From Ruminococcus sp. CAG:563 (lineage in GTDB: Bacteria > Bacillota > Clostridia > Oscillospirales > Acutalibacteraceae), in assembly GCA_000434915.1 (NCBI GenBank), contig FR882086.1, positions 1 to 26,585 of the forward strand: a stretch of DNA of 26,585 nucleotides, given 5' to 3'. Every line of letters begins with the position of its first letter. The first letter of the stretch is position 1. The translations under genes and the position numbers were made by a program. Shown here one piece after another: positions 14,519 through 22,491 of the stretch. The notes beneath the pieces were generated by a model. The model did not search any database. It saw only the letters and a list, made by a program, of their open reading frames with translations, and was not told the DNA's origin.

Positions 14519-15991
14519 TTATTTGAAAATAATTTTTATTTTATGCTCACCGGGTGCGGTTGAAATCCTGAAAATTCCTTTTCGTTTTATTGCAATTTCT
14601 TCGCCGTCAAGCGCGGCATATTTCGGCACGGACGGAACAAAAATTTCCGTCTTTGCTTTTGTTTCCTCAAGCTGAACAAAGCTGAGATTAAACTCTTTGT
14701 TTTCACGGTCGTAGCCGTAGCTTTCAATCTCGCCCGTGACAGCCACGGGATGCGGACGGGTAAGAACCTTTTTGTAAACCTCTGTATCCGTAAAGCCGCC
14801 GAAGTAGCACCAATAGGTGTTGCTCCACTTGTACGAATCGAAAAGATCAAGCAAGAATTCAATGTGCGGGAACCATTCGTCGCCCTCTGTGAAGCCGCCC
14901 CATTCACCGACTATAACGGGGACTCCGAGCCGCTGCTGAGAGCGTCTGTGCTCGGCAAAAATAGAGCCGACACGGTCATTGCTTGCGTACTTATACGATG
15001 GGGTATCCACCATAAAATCATAAGCGTGCGGTGAAAAAATAACATTGTTTTCCGTCTTACCCGAAAGTATCGGACGTGGGCATGAATAAGGAATTCCGAG
15101 ATTGGAATAGTAGCTGTTTTCAAGAAAAACAAATTTTTCGTTGCCGCATTTTCTCGTCGCTCTCGCCATTTTATTTATGAACGGAAAATACTTTTTTGTG
15201 TCAAAAGTTTTTATAATATCATCGCCGGCACTTGTGATTTTTCTCAGGTGCTTGCCTGTGTAAAGGTCAAGCACTCTTGCCGGATCGTCACTCTTTGTTG
15301 CAAGCTCGATAAGCTTTTTCTTTGAAATCGTTTTATCAAAAGCGGTTGTTGAGACAAGTCGCCCGATCACTTCGCGGAAAACCTTTCCTCCGCTCTTGCC
15401 CGGAAACGGTTCGTTAAAGAAATCGAATCCGATTACCGCCGGATGATCGCCGAATTTTTCAATAACGTGCGACCACATTTCTTCAAACCAAACCTGTACG
15501 CCCTTGCCTTTAACCTCGGCATTGTCCCAAAAAGAATCAAATGCACTGTGAACCGCCTTGCCCCAGAAATAGCCCTCAGCCCAGACAATTTTTGTCGGCC
15601 GGTATTTATATTTGCCCGTCAGCGTCGCCCATTTCGGTGCACCGTCGCCGCAGAGAAGCTCTGCGCCCGAGAAAAGATCCTGGTGCATATCAAGATAAAC
15701 ATATACTCCCGACTCCTTGCATTCATCGAGAATACTGCCGATAAACTCAAGATATTCTTCGTTATATTCGCCCGGCTCGGGTTCGATGGCATCCCATGTT
15801 ATTCCGAGACGTATAAGATCCATTCCGTGAGCCTTCATGTCGGCGGCAAGGCCTTTGTTCCATTGCTCACCGTAAACCCGTCTTTGTCCCTCGATATATC
15901 TGCCTTTATCGCACACATTAAGACCCGTCAGAATTCTTTCACGTCCGTGTGAATCGACTATTCGTGTGCCTTTAACCGTAAGCTTATCCAT
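14519..15991 (-). CDS. GH5 endoglycoceramidase-like glycosidase, cytoplasmic
   Basis: From the preferred start the protein has 490 residues. A GH5 (beta/alpha)8 barrel runs to about residue 400, with the acid/base Glu in GFDFFNEPFPG (E194) and the nucleophile in PVIVGEWGGF (E363). The C-terminal ~85 residues, beginning RPHPVAVTGEIESYGYDREN, match the small beta-sandwich of endoglycoceramidases, which split the oligosaccharide from ceramide. The related fungal enzymes include glucosylceramidase and steryl-glucosidase types. There is no signal peptide. I chose ATG at 15991 (GGAGG seven bases upstream); the open frame extends to 16120 but lies inside the transporter gene. It overlaps the transporter's end by eight bases (ATGGATAA), so translation is probably coupled. 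The true aglycone is uncertain. Confidence 0.85.
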   Translation of the reverse strand: MDKLTVKGTRIVDSHGRERILTGLNVCDKGRYIEGQRRVYGEQWNKGLAADMKAHGMDLIRLGITWDAIEPEPGEYNEEYLEFIGSILDECKESGVYVYLDMHQDLFSGAELLCGDGAPKWATLTGKYKYRPTKIVWAEGYFWGKAVHSAFDSFWDNAEVKGKGVQVWFEEMWSHVIEKFGDHPAVIGFDFFNEPFPGKSGGKVFREVIGRLVSTTAFDKTISKKKLIELATKSDDPARVLDLYTGKHLRKITSAGDDIIKTFDTKKYFPFINKMARATRKCGNEKFVFLENSYYSNLGIPYSCPRPILSGKTENNVIFSPHAYDFMVDTPSYKYASNDRVGSIFAEHRRSQQRLGVPVIVGEWGGFTEGDEWFPHIEFLLDLFDSYKWSNTYWCYFGGFTDTEVYKKVLTRPHPVAVTGEIESYGYDRENKEFNLSFVQLEETKAKTEIFVPSVPKYAALDGEEIAIKRKGIFRISTAPGEHKIKIIFK

Positions 15992-18383
15992 TTCTGCCTC
16001 CTTTATTTCTTCGCTGTTCCTTCGCTTTTGCGGCATATTCTTTGCGCTTTGCCTTGAGTTCCTCCTCCTCGTCAATGCGGCGTTGAATCTCTTCGTCGTT
16101 ACGTTTCTTGGATTCCTCATAGCGTGATTTTATATCCTCATAATGAAGATAATTTTCTCTTTGCTTTAAGAGCTTTTCGGCTTCAATATACGGCTTTGCC
16201 GCACGAGTGTATGTCGAGTTTTCATCTGTTGCAGCCTTAATTTTTTTGCGAATTTCATCTCGATTTTTTCTGAGAGCCTTGATTTTTTCATTTGCCTTTT
16301 TCTCGGCTGTTTTATCCTTAACCTTCGCCGCTGCCCTCAGTTCATTAACCGCCTCTTTAATCATAGCGTCGAGCTCATCTTCCTTTTCGAAGAGCTGTTC
16401 AAAAATCTTGATGTCAAATATTTCAATCCCGTCGGCATATTTTTTTGCCAAAACCTTTTTGGAATCCTTAATCATGCGCACCCTGTTTATCGCATTGCGA
16501 CGCATGTCTTTTTCCTCCTCAGTGGCTTTCGGCATAGCCCTTGCCGCTTTCATTGACGGAATCTCAAGAGAGTAAAGTCCCTCAAGTCCTGCGGAATAAA
16601 TTTTCTTTGCTTCTTCAAGCTGAGCCTTAACCGCTTCCGAGTCAAACTTGTTTATCTCTTTGATAACATACTGAGCGATTTCTATTTTTTCATTTTCTTC
16701 TTTTTGATTTTTATAATTTTGTTTTGCTGCTTTCACGGCCGATTTATCTTTGGCTTTCTTCGCCTTTTTAATTTCTTCTTTTGTCGGCTTAATAATTTTT
16801 TTATCGTGATAAATCTTTGCTTCTTCAATAATATCAATCGCTTCAACAAGAGCGGCATCGGAAAGAACACCGTTACCGTAATCCTCAAACAAAGCTCTGA
16901 TTTTGAGAACCGTCACCATCGCCTTTTGCTTAATCTCGGTCAAATCATAGAAGAAATACGGAACAACATTCAGCGTTGCACCCACAGTTGCAGCAATAAT
17001 TAAAACTCTGCAAATATTTTTGAAATACCACGGGTCGGAAAGAACCTCATAAACATTTCTTCCGTCAAAACCGAGGTTTTTTGCAACCTCCTCATTAAGA
17101 CCCGAACGGTCATAAAGCTCGGGGAGAGCGGCGTTTGTAATAAGAGTAACTATGCTTCCGATTGCGCCGACGGCGACAAACATACCGTCGATTCGCTCAC
17201 CCGTTATATATTGCTGATAGTCTCTGATATCTCCGTTGACACCGGGCGTCAAGAGTGTTACGGCGTATGCAGCCATATAGTTAAAGAAGAAGCAGAACAT
17301 CAACGGCCAAATAATCTGCGACGGATCGCCGAGCCTTATTATCGGCAGCATAAGTATAATAAAAATTACATTTATGATATTGCTGACAACAAGAATCTTT
17401 CTTTTACCGAGTGCACGGATAAGAAACGGAATAAAAAGCATCGGCCAAAGAGACGCATTGCCTCTTATCGTAACAATAAGCGAATATTCCGCAGGGCTGC
17501 ATGCATCCTGATAGCTGTAAAGCCAATCCATAATATTCTGAACGGCATTCTCAAGGAATCCTATCCAGCCTGCCAGAGAAATTATCCAAAAATATTTGTT
17601 GCGAACAACAGCACGGAAAGCATCGGTAAATTTGATTTTTACCGTATGAGTTTTTGCCTGAACGATTTTTTCTTCGGTGTTGAAATAAACCAGCAGCCCG
17701 AGGAAGAATCCGAAAACAATCATCGGCGGATAGAATGCTCTGTAAATTCTGATATCTACGAGTGTGTTTTCGCCGGTTATTGCCCTTGCGACGAGCGGAA
17801 GAATTATGTTGCCCAATGTCGGTGCAAGTGAATTGACAACCGACTTGATTGACGTTACATCGCTTCTTTCGTATGTATTCGGCGAAAGAACATTGATTAT
17901 GCTTTGATCAACATCATAATAGAACATATAAAAGAACTGCAAACCGATGTTGTAAAGCAAAACGGTAATACATTTTGCAAGCATCGACATTCGTTCATAT
18001 GGCATATAAACAAATCCGATTGCAAGAATCGCCGTAGGCAGACCCATCGAAAGAATAAACGGGCGATAGCGACCCTTTTTGCTTCTTGATGAGTCAATAA
18101 TTTTTCCTCTGAGTGCCGTCAGCGGAAAGCTGAGGATAACGCTGAGAATATAAATTATGTACAAAGGTTTCGGTGCAATGCCGATGGTATTGCTTATCAG
18201 CGTATTACCGATGCTGATTATCATATTCTGCGCACAGAAAACAACAAATTGGATTCCGAGACCGCCCACGGCGAGAGACACTATTTCTTTAAAGGACATA
18301 TACCGTCCCATTGGCGGCTTCTTCCAGTAAAGGCGTAAATCGTCACGCAGAGTTGCGGCCTTTTCCTTTATATTTATATCCAT
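15984..18383 (-). CDS. GPH-type sugar:cation symporter with a long charged C-terminal tail
   Basis: The first ~485 of 799 residues resemble glycoside-pentoside-hexuronide:cation symporters of the MFS fold, with about twelve helices, a loop RGKIIDSSRSKKGRYRPFI (92-110), and NGDIRDYQQYITGERIDGMF (383-402), a conserved GPH-like block. The remaining ~310 residues are hydrophilic, Lys/Glu/Ala-rich and likely helical or coiled coil (for example KKAKKAKDKSAVKAAKQ and DEEEELKAKRKEYAAKAKEQ). Typical GPH proteins end near 460-500 residues. ATG at 18383 has GGAG eight bases upstream; ATG at 18389 and GTG at 18392 are less well placed. It shares an operon with the overlapping GH5 enzyme and likely imports that enzyme's substrate. 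Confidence 0.88.
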   Translation of the reverse strand: MDINIKEKAATLRDDLRLYWKKPPMGRYMSFKEIVSLAVGGLGIQFVVFCAQNMIISIGNTLISNTIGIAPKPLYIIYILSVILSFPLTALRGKIIDSSRSKKGRYRPFILSMGLPTAILAIGFVYMPYERMSMLAKCITVLLYNIGLQFFYMFYYDVDQSIINVLSPNTYERSDVTSIKSVVNSLAPTLGNIILPLVARAITGENTLVDIRIYRAFYPPMIVFGFFLGLLVYFNTEEKIVQAKTHTVKIKFTDAFRAVVRNKYFWIISLAGWIGFLENAVQNIMDWLYSYQDACSPAEYSLIVTIRGNASLWPMLFIPFLIRALGKRKILVVSNIINVIFIILMLPIIRLGDPSQIIWPLMFCFFFNYMAAYAVTLLTPGVNGDIRDYQQYITGERIDGMFVAVGAIGSIVTLITNAALPELYDRSGLNEEVAKNLGFDGRNVYEVLSDPWYFKNICRVLIIAATVGATLNVVPYFFYDLTEIKQKAMVTVLKIRALFEDYGNGVLSDAALVEAIDIIEEAKIYHDKKIIKPTKEEIKKAKKAKDKSAVKAAKQNYKNQKEENEKIEIAQYVIKEINKFDSEAVKAQLEEAKKIYSAGLEGLYSLEIPSMKAARAMPKATEEEKDMRRNAINRVRMIKDSKKVLAKKYADGIEIFDIKIFEQLFEKEDELDAMIKEAVNELRAAAKVKDKTAEKKANEKIKALRKNRDEIRKKIKAATDENSTYTRAAKPYIEAEKLLKQRENYLHYEDIKSRYEESKKRNDEEIQRRIDEEEELKAKRKEYAAKAKEQRRNKGGRNG

Positions 18384-18413
18384 GAGCATCACTCCGTCTA
18401 AAGTTGTGAATTG

Positions 18414-18442
18414 ATTATATCATAGCAAAAAAATAAAGTAAA
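18414..18442 (-). promoter_or_regulatory. Promoter of the symporter-GH5 operon
   Basis: Minus strand TTTACT (18437-18442), 17 bases, TATAAT (18414-18419). The -35 overlaps one arm of the inverted repeat at 18440-18474. Confidence 0.65.
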
Positions 18443-18474
18443 TCGGAACATTATATAAAAAAACACTCCGATTT
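18440..18474. promoter_or_regulatory. Inverted repeat overlapping the symporter promoter, candidate operator
   Basis: AAATCGGA (18440-18447) and TCCGATTT (18467-18474) are perfect eight-base arms around 19 AT-rich bases. It lies between two diverging promoters, where no gene needs to terminate, and covers the -35 of the symporter promoter, so an operator is more likely than a terminator. The T6 on the plus side means a vestigial terminator remains possible. A second inverted repeat, GTATGC/GCATAC, is at 18486-18502. Confidence 0.45.
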
Positions 18475-18518
18475 TTTATGATGTGGTATGCTGACGGCAT
18501 ACACCCGTATTTTTATAA

Positions 18519-18547
18519 TTGACATATTCTTCATAAAGTGCTATACT
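18519..18547 (+). promoter_or_regulatory. Promoter of the secreted papain-fold-like gene
   Basis: TTGACA (18519-18524) and TATACT (18542-18547) are 17 bases apart, 31 bases before the ATG. It is one of the strongest promoter matches in the window. Confidence 0.8.
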
Positions 18548-18578
18548 TTGCAAAGATAAATTTTGAGGAGACGGTAAA

Positions 18579-19220
18579 ATGAAAACTTTCAAAAAAATTG
18601 TGGCTGTTATTATGATTATCGTAACGTTGTTTTGCAGCTTTGCTTTTGTTGTTTCCGCCGAGGACGCAAATGCGACAGATGAAAACGAATATGTTGCAAC
18701 GGTTTATGTTTGTCAAAAGGCAAGGCTTCATTATATGTCGGGTCACACATGGCTTTATTTTGTAAACCTCACCAACCATGATTTACAAGTCGGACTTTAT
18801 ACATTACCGAAAGGTCAGGGCGTATCCGTAGGAACTTACGGATACTCAATAAGAGGCGGCAGAGGTCTTTATTACAACGTTGAAGGCTACAGATATAATC
18901 ACCCCAAAACCGACGACTTCGTTTGTCTGAAAAAAAGTCTTACCCAAAAACAGCTGGATACAATGAGCAGCAAAATTACACGCAGCGGAGTATGGAGCTA
19001 TTTGCTTAATTGCAGCTTTTCTGCTTTCACAACTTGGGACGTTGTTTTCGGAAAATTTCTTCCTTATCTTATTTTCCCTCTTCTTGCAAGGCTTTGTATT
19101 CTCATGTATCCTCAGCACGAGAAAGGCTTTTACCTTTACAGCCCTAAATCGGATCAGATATTCAAGCAGGTAGGCTTCGGCAAAAATGCATATCTCATTC
19201 CTGCCGATCCAAAGGTTTAA
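18579..19220 (+). CDS. Secreted protein, possible permuted papain-fold (NlpC/P60-like) cysteine hydrolase
   Basis: The 213-aa product has a clear signal peptide (cleavage near VSA-ED at residue 27). In the mature part, SGHTWLYFVNLT (54-65) offers a His before a Cys in WSYLLNCSFSAFTTWD (139-154, C145 after N144). The preceding LTQKQLDTMSSKI helix and the NCS-x-A-x3-W pattern recall permuted NlpC/P60-type proteins in which His precedes Cys. I recall Clostridial secreted proteins with NCSSFA-W at this place, but have not verified homology. After C145 comes a hydrophobic stretch (FLPYLIFPLLARLCILM), either a buried helix or a membrane anchor. The gene is monocistronic: strong promoter, GAGGAG ribosome site and its own terminator. 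Confidence 0.72.
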   Translation: MKTFKKIVAVIMIIVTLFCSFAFVVSAEDANATDENEYVATVYVCQKARLHYMSGHTWLYFVNLTNHDLQVGLYTLPKGQGVSVGTYGYSIRGGRGLYYNVEGYRYNHPKTDDFVCLKKSLTQKQLDTMSSKITRSGVWSYLLNCSFSAFTTWDVVFGKFLPYLIFPLLARLCILMYPQHEKGFYLYSPKSDQIFKQVGFGKNAYLIPADPKV

Positions 19221-19238
19221 TATAATCAATAAACATAT

Positions 19239-19269
19239 AAGGTTGTCGCACCGAGCGGCAACCTTTTTT
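19239..19269 (+). terminator. Terminator after the secreted papain-fold-like gene
   Basis: AAGGTTGTCG (19239-19248) pairs with CGGCAACCTT (19256-19265, one G-U pair) around a seven-base loop, followed by a T-run to 19269. It lies 19 bases after the stop. Confidence 0.88.
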
Positions 19270-19278
19270 ATTTTGCTG

Positions 19279-19307
19279 TTGACAATGGATTATTCTTGAG
19301 ATATAAT
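19279..19307 (+). promoter_or_regulatory. Consensus promoter of the tetR-led operon
   Basis: TTGACA (19279-19284) and TATAAT (19302-19307) are both perfect matches to the vegetative consensus with the ideal 17-base spacer. Immediately downstream, GTTG-N9-CAAC (19311-19327) straddles the expected start point and is a weak candidate operator for autorepression by the TetR protein. Confidence 0.85.
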
Positions 19308-19357
19308 AGCGTTGCAAATTATTCAACAATGTTCAGAAATGAAGGGGCGGTTCGGTT

Positions 19358-20005
19358 TTGGCAAGAAAGCAGATGTTTGAAGGCGGCACAAAGAACAGAA
19401 TAATTGAAGTTGGAAACCGTCTGTTTTTTGAAAAAGGCTTCGACGGAACAGGTATTCGTGAAATCATGAAAGAAGTCGGTGCCGATGTCGGCGCATTTTA
19501 CTATTACTATAAATCCAAAGATGAGCTTTTCGAAGATGTGCTGAACAATTTCTTTGCACCTTATGAAGTTGATTTTGAAAAAATTGCAAGCGAGGCCGAG
19601 CAGCGGCCATATCGTGCTTTGCTTAGATTTTTTGAATACGTCAAACTGAGCACAAGAGAATTCAGAGCAAAATATGACGGACATATTCACAAAACGGTTC
19701 GCTGGGCAATCAGAGAGCAAACGCTGACCGTGCTTGAACCGTATATTGAGCGAATTATTAACATTCTCATTTCTTATGGCGGAAAGCCGACCATGAACGC
19801 TCACACAATGGCGATATTTCTTTCACATGGAGTCGGCAGCGTTATTCTTCACGAGGAATCCGACTGGGTTGATTCGACAACAGATGACATGAGAAAAACC
19901 GTCAATTTGATAATGGGACTCGATGAAGATGTCTCAAAAAAGATGTTTGATAACAGCATTTCCGAAGAAGATTTTAAGAAAATGTTTCCGAAAATAAATC
20001 CATGA
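19358..20005 (+). CDS. TetR/AcrR-family transcriptional regulator
   Basis: A 215-aa one-component regulator. The N-terminal helix-turn-helix is typical: KNRIIEVGNRLFFEKGFDGTGIREIMKEVGADVGAFYYYYKSKDELFEDVL (about residues 12-62). The rest is a helical ligand-binding domain without a recognisable subfamily mark. The start is TTG at 19358, seven bases after the strong GGGGCGG site. It lies first in a run of closely spaced plus-strand genes ending at 24140, so it probably represses its own operon in response to a small molecule. The ligand cannot be read from the sequence. Confidence 0.92.
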   Translation: MARKQMFEGGTKNRIIEVGNRLFFEKGFDGTGIREIMKEVGADVGAFYYYYKSKDELFEDVLNNFFAPYEVDFEKIASEAEQRPYRALLRFFEYVKLSTREFRAKYDGHIHKTVRWAIREQTLTVLEPYIERIINILISYGGKPTMNAHTMAIFLSHGVGSVILHEESDWVDSTTDDMRKTVNLIMGLDEDVSKKMFDNSISEEDFKKMFPKINP

Positions 20006-20017
20006 GGTGAGAATTAA

Positions 20018-20761
20018 ATGGAACTGATAAAGGTCACAAAAGATAACCTCGAAAAAGAACACATATGCTGTGCAATTTCAAGCAACAATGATATTCAGGT
20101 TATATCTAAGAAAGCATGGCTTGCCAATCGTTTTGATGAAGGACTTGTCTTTTTGAAAGGCAACGTTCGTGGAAAATGCTTTATAGAATATATTCCGGCT
20201 GAATATGCATGGGCTCCGATAGAAGCGGACGGCTATATGTACATAAACTGCCTTTGGATCTCGGGTCAGTTAAAGGGGCACGGATATTCAAATCTTTTGC
20301 TCGACGAGTGCATTAGAGACAGCAAAGAAAAGGGCAAAAAAGGGTTGGTTCTTCTCTCCTCGGCAAAAAAACTGGGATTTCTCTCAGACAAAAAATATTT
20401 AGAATATAAAGGTTTTACCGTTGCAGACAGATTCGGCCCTTACTTTGAACTGCTGTATTTACCGTTTGATAAAATCGGTGCAAAACCACAGTTTAAAGTA
20501 AATCCGATCGAAAACAAATACGGATTGGTTTTATATTATACAAATCAATGCCCTTTCACGGCGAAATATGTTCCTCTTCTGAAAAAGATCGCCGAAGCCA
20601 AAAAAATTCCTATAGAAACGATTCACATTTCAACGCTTGAGCAGGCAAAAAAAGTGCCCTGTCCCTTCACAACATTTTCACTTTTTTACAACGGAAAATT
20701 CATCACTCATGAGATACAGTCCGAGAAAAAGTTTGAAAGAATTCTTGATACATTAAGGTGA
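20018..20761 (+). CDS. GNAT acetyltransferase fused to a YoaP-like domain
   Basis: The 247-aa protein has two parts. Residues 1-150 form a GNAT domain that should transfer an acetyl group from acetyl-CoA to an amine; the acetyl-CoA loop is SGQLKGHGYSN (82-92). Residues 165-247 resemble the YoaP-like domain often found behind GNATs, with a thioredoxin-like start YYTNQCPFTAKYVPLL carrying C178 and a second Cys in VPCPFTTF (C215). The two cysteines might form a redox pair, an inference. ATG has GAGGTGAG upstream, 12 bases after the tetR stop. It ends at a TGA overlapping a possible GTG start of the next frame. Substrate unknown. Confidence 0.88.
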   Translation: MELIKVTKDNLEKEHICCAISSNNDIQVISKKAWLANRFDEGLVFLKGNVRGKCFIEYIPAEYAWAPIEADGYMYINCLWISGQLKGHGYSNLLLDECIRDSKEKGKKGLVLLSSAKKLGFLSDKKYLEYKGFTVADRFGPYFELLYLPFDKIGAKPQFKVNPIENKYGLVLYYTNQCPFTAKYVPLLKKIAEAKKIPIETIHISTLEQAKKVPCPFTTFSLFYNGKFITHEIQSEKKFERILDTLR

Positions 20762-20766
20762 TAAAA

Positions 20767-21222
20767 ATGTCATGGTTTAATTTTATCGGTTTAATCTTGG
20801 TTGTTATAATTTTGATTCCAAACATAATTTTTGCTTACACAAATAAGGATGGCTTTCAAAATTATTACGATAATAAGCTTGTAGAGGTGCTTGAACAAAT
20901 CGGAAGATTTGGCAGCTTCTTATTTATGTTCTTTACGCCGCCGTTTCTCAATCTCGGCTTTAAAATAAACAACGCAAAAACAATATACATAATAACAGGT
21001 GCAATCTTGGTAGTTTTGTATTGTCTGGGCTGGATTGTTTTCAGGAAAGAAAGTAGCATAAGAAAATCTCTTGTTCTTTCGATTTTGCCGTCAATATTAT
21101 TCATCGAGAGCGGAATTCTTTCGCTTAATTTTCCGCTCATTGTTTTATCTTTAATCTTCGCACCGTGCCATATAATTATCAGCTATAAAAATGCAGCTAT
21201 GCAGGGGGAAAAGTATGAATAA
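20767..21222 (+). CDS. Small polytopic membrane protein of unknown function
   Basis: A 151-aa protein with four or five hydrophobic helices (about residues 3-23, 41-60, 69-90, 99-120 and 120-140) and no recognised motif. ATG at 20767 is preferred because AAGGTG lies six bases before it; a GTG at 20758 is possible but has no good ribosome site. It begins five bases after the GNAT-YoaP stop and overlaps the following gene by eight bases, so it is embedded in the operon. No catalytic residues stand out. A role alongside the next membrane enzyme is only suggested by position. Confidence 0.8.
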   Translation: MSWFNFIGLILVVIILIPNIIFAYTNKDGFQNYYDNKLVEVLEQIGRFGSFLFMFFTPPFLNLGFKINNAKTIYIITGAILVVLYCLGWIVFRKESSIRKSLVLSILPSILFIESGILSLNFPLIVLSLIFAPCHIIISYKNAAMQGEKYE

Positions 21223-21814
21223 ACCGTTTGAAGAAAGACTTCCGTTTTTTTCATTGGGGCTTGTTGTTCTTGCAATTTTTTACGGAATATATTTCACAAA
21301 AATGCTCATACAAAAAAATCGCGGAATACAAACACGACAGATAGGCAAACGAAAAGAGAAAGAGTTGCACACGGTCGAAAAGCTTATGTCAATCGCAACG
21401 GGAAGTGTTGTTATTGCACAGCTTCTGTCAATCGCTCTCGATTGGAATTATATGCCGTCAAGCACACGCTTCACAGGATTTTGCATAGGTATGCTCGGCA
21501 ATTTGATTTTTCTGATTTCAGTCATTTGCATGAAAGACAGCTGGCGTGCCGGTATTCCCGAAAGCGACAAAACAAAGCTTATCACAAACGGTATATACAA
21601 ATTTAGCCGCAACCCTGCTTTCTTCGGATTCGATCTGATGTATATTGGCGTACTGCTAATGTTCTTTAACCCTGTTAATCTGATATTCTCTCTTTTCCCG
21701 ATAATAATGCTTCATCTCCAGATTCTTCAGGAGGAAAAATACATGGAGACAACCTTTGGAAAAGAATATCTTGATTATAAAAAGAAAACCTTCCGCTATC
21801 TCGGAAAAAAATAA
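21215..21814 (+). CDS. ICMT/PEMT-like integral membrane methyltransferase
   Basis: From ATG at 21215 (GGGGGA upstream; start overlaps the previous stop as ATGAATAA) the protein has 199 residues and four or five helices. The C-terminal half matches the isoprenylcysteine carboxyl methyltransferase/phospholipid methyltransferase superfamily: LITNGIYKFSRNPAFFGFDLMYIG (residues about 122-145), with the usual G-x-Y-x2-x-R-N/H-P core that binds SAM, and then LQEEKYMETTFGKEYLDYKKKTFRYL near the end. In bacteria such proteins methylate lipids, small molecules or unknown targets; prenylated cysteine is not expected here. Its position between a small membrane protein and an acyltransferase suggests small-molecule or lipid modification. 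Confidence 0.87.
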   Translation: MNKPFEERLPFFSLGLVVLAIFYGIYFTKMLIQKNRGIQTRQIGKRKEKELHTVEKLMSIATGSVVIAQLLSIALDWNYMPSSTRFTGFCIGMLGNLIFLISVICMKDSWRAGIPESDKTKLITNGIYKFSRNPAFFGFDLMYIGVLLMFFNPVNLIFSLFPIIMLHLQILQEEKYMETTFGKEYLDYKKKTFRYLGKK

Positions 21815-21840
21815 ATCAGCAATGTAATGGAGGCACAATT

Positions 21841-22482
21841 ATGATTCCGACATGGAAAATCTATCCCCGTTCCCAATCAAAGGATACGGTTTATTTAAAA
21901 AACGTTATAACGGACCCGACGATTGAAGTCGGCGATTACACATACTATGATGATTTTGTAAATGACCCCAGAGACTTTCAGAAGAATAACGTTCTTTATC
22001 ATTATCCCGAATGCAATCCTGAGAGGCTTATAATCGGTAAATTCTGCTCAATCGGCTGCGGTGCAAAGTTTATTTTCAATTCTGCAAACCACGATTTGAA
22101 CAGCCTTTGCAACTTTCCGTTCCCCGTTTTCTTTGAGGAATGGGGGCTTGAACCCGACGTCAAAGCCATTTCAAACGCATGGGAAAACAAGGGCGATATT
22201 ATTATTGGCAATGATGTTTGGATCGGATATGATGCAATTATCCGTGCAGGAGTAACGATCGGGGACGGTGCAATCATAGGCACAAGAGCTTTGGTAACAA
22301 AAGATGTTGAAGCGTATACGATAGTCGGTGGAATTCCGGCAAAGCCGATCCGCAAAAGGTTCAGCGACGAAACAATCACAGAGCTTGAGCGCATACGCTG
22401 GTGGGATTGGGATGATGAAAAAATCAGGCAGAATATTTCCGTACTGCAATCGGGTGATCTCGATGCACTTTCGGCACTGTAA
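21841..22482 (+). CDS. Vat/CatB-type left-handed beta-helix acyltransferase
   Basis: The 213-aa protein belongs to the hexapeptide-repeat xenobiotic acyltransferases that include streptogramin A (Vat) and chloramphenicol (CatB) acetyltransferases. Signs are the hexapeptide runs IGKFCSIGCGAKF (65-77) and IIIGNDVWIGYDAIIRAGVTIGDG (120-143), the catalytic His in FNSANHDLNS (H84), the family insertion around FPFPVFFEEWG, and the exit IVGGIPAKPIRKRF. The C-terminus ends in RWWDWDDEKI, also typical. GGAGG precedes ATG. Many chromosomal members have no known antibiotic substrate, so resistance is a possibility rather than a prediction. It is followed directly by a broken methyltransferase gene. Confidence 0.92.
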   Translation: MIPTWKIYPRSQSKDTVYLKNVITDPTIEVGDYTYYDDFVNDPRDFQKNNVLYHYPECNPERLIIGKFCSIGCGAKFIFNSANHDLNSLCNFPFPVFFEEWGLEPDVKAISNAWENKGDIIIGNDVWIGYDAIIRAGVTIGDGAIIGTRALVTKDVEAYTIVGGIPAKPIRKRFSDETITELERIRWWDWDDEKIRQNISVLQSGDLDALSAL

Positions 22483-22491
22483 TTATTCTAA

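Noticed and set aside
15992..16120. Extended N-terminus for the GH5 enzyme
   Set aside because: The extra 43 residues are Arg/Asn-rich, lie inside the symporter gene and lack a ribosome site, whereas ATG 15991 has GGAGG and begins the conserved domain.
15984..16900. Separate gene encoding the charged helical region
   Set aside because: The region is continuous in frame with the symporter, and no ribosome site with a start at the boundary was seen.
17211..17831. A 206-codon plus-strand frame opposite the symporter
   Set aside because: Antisense to the membrane part of a well supported gene; composition (rich in N, R, C, Y) is that of a shadow frame.
18440..18477. Terminator for a plus-strand gene
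   Set aside because: No gene upstream on the plus strand ends here; the flanking genes diverge, and the 19-base loop is long. Kept as a candidate operator.
21841..22482. Streptogramin or chloramphenicol resistance gene
   Set aside because: Family membership is clear but many chromosomal members do not confer resistance, so only the family is reported.
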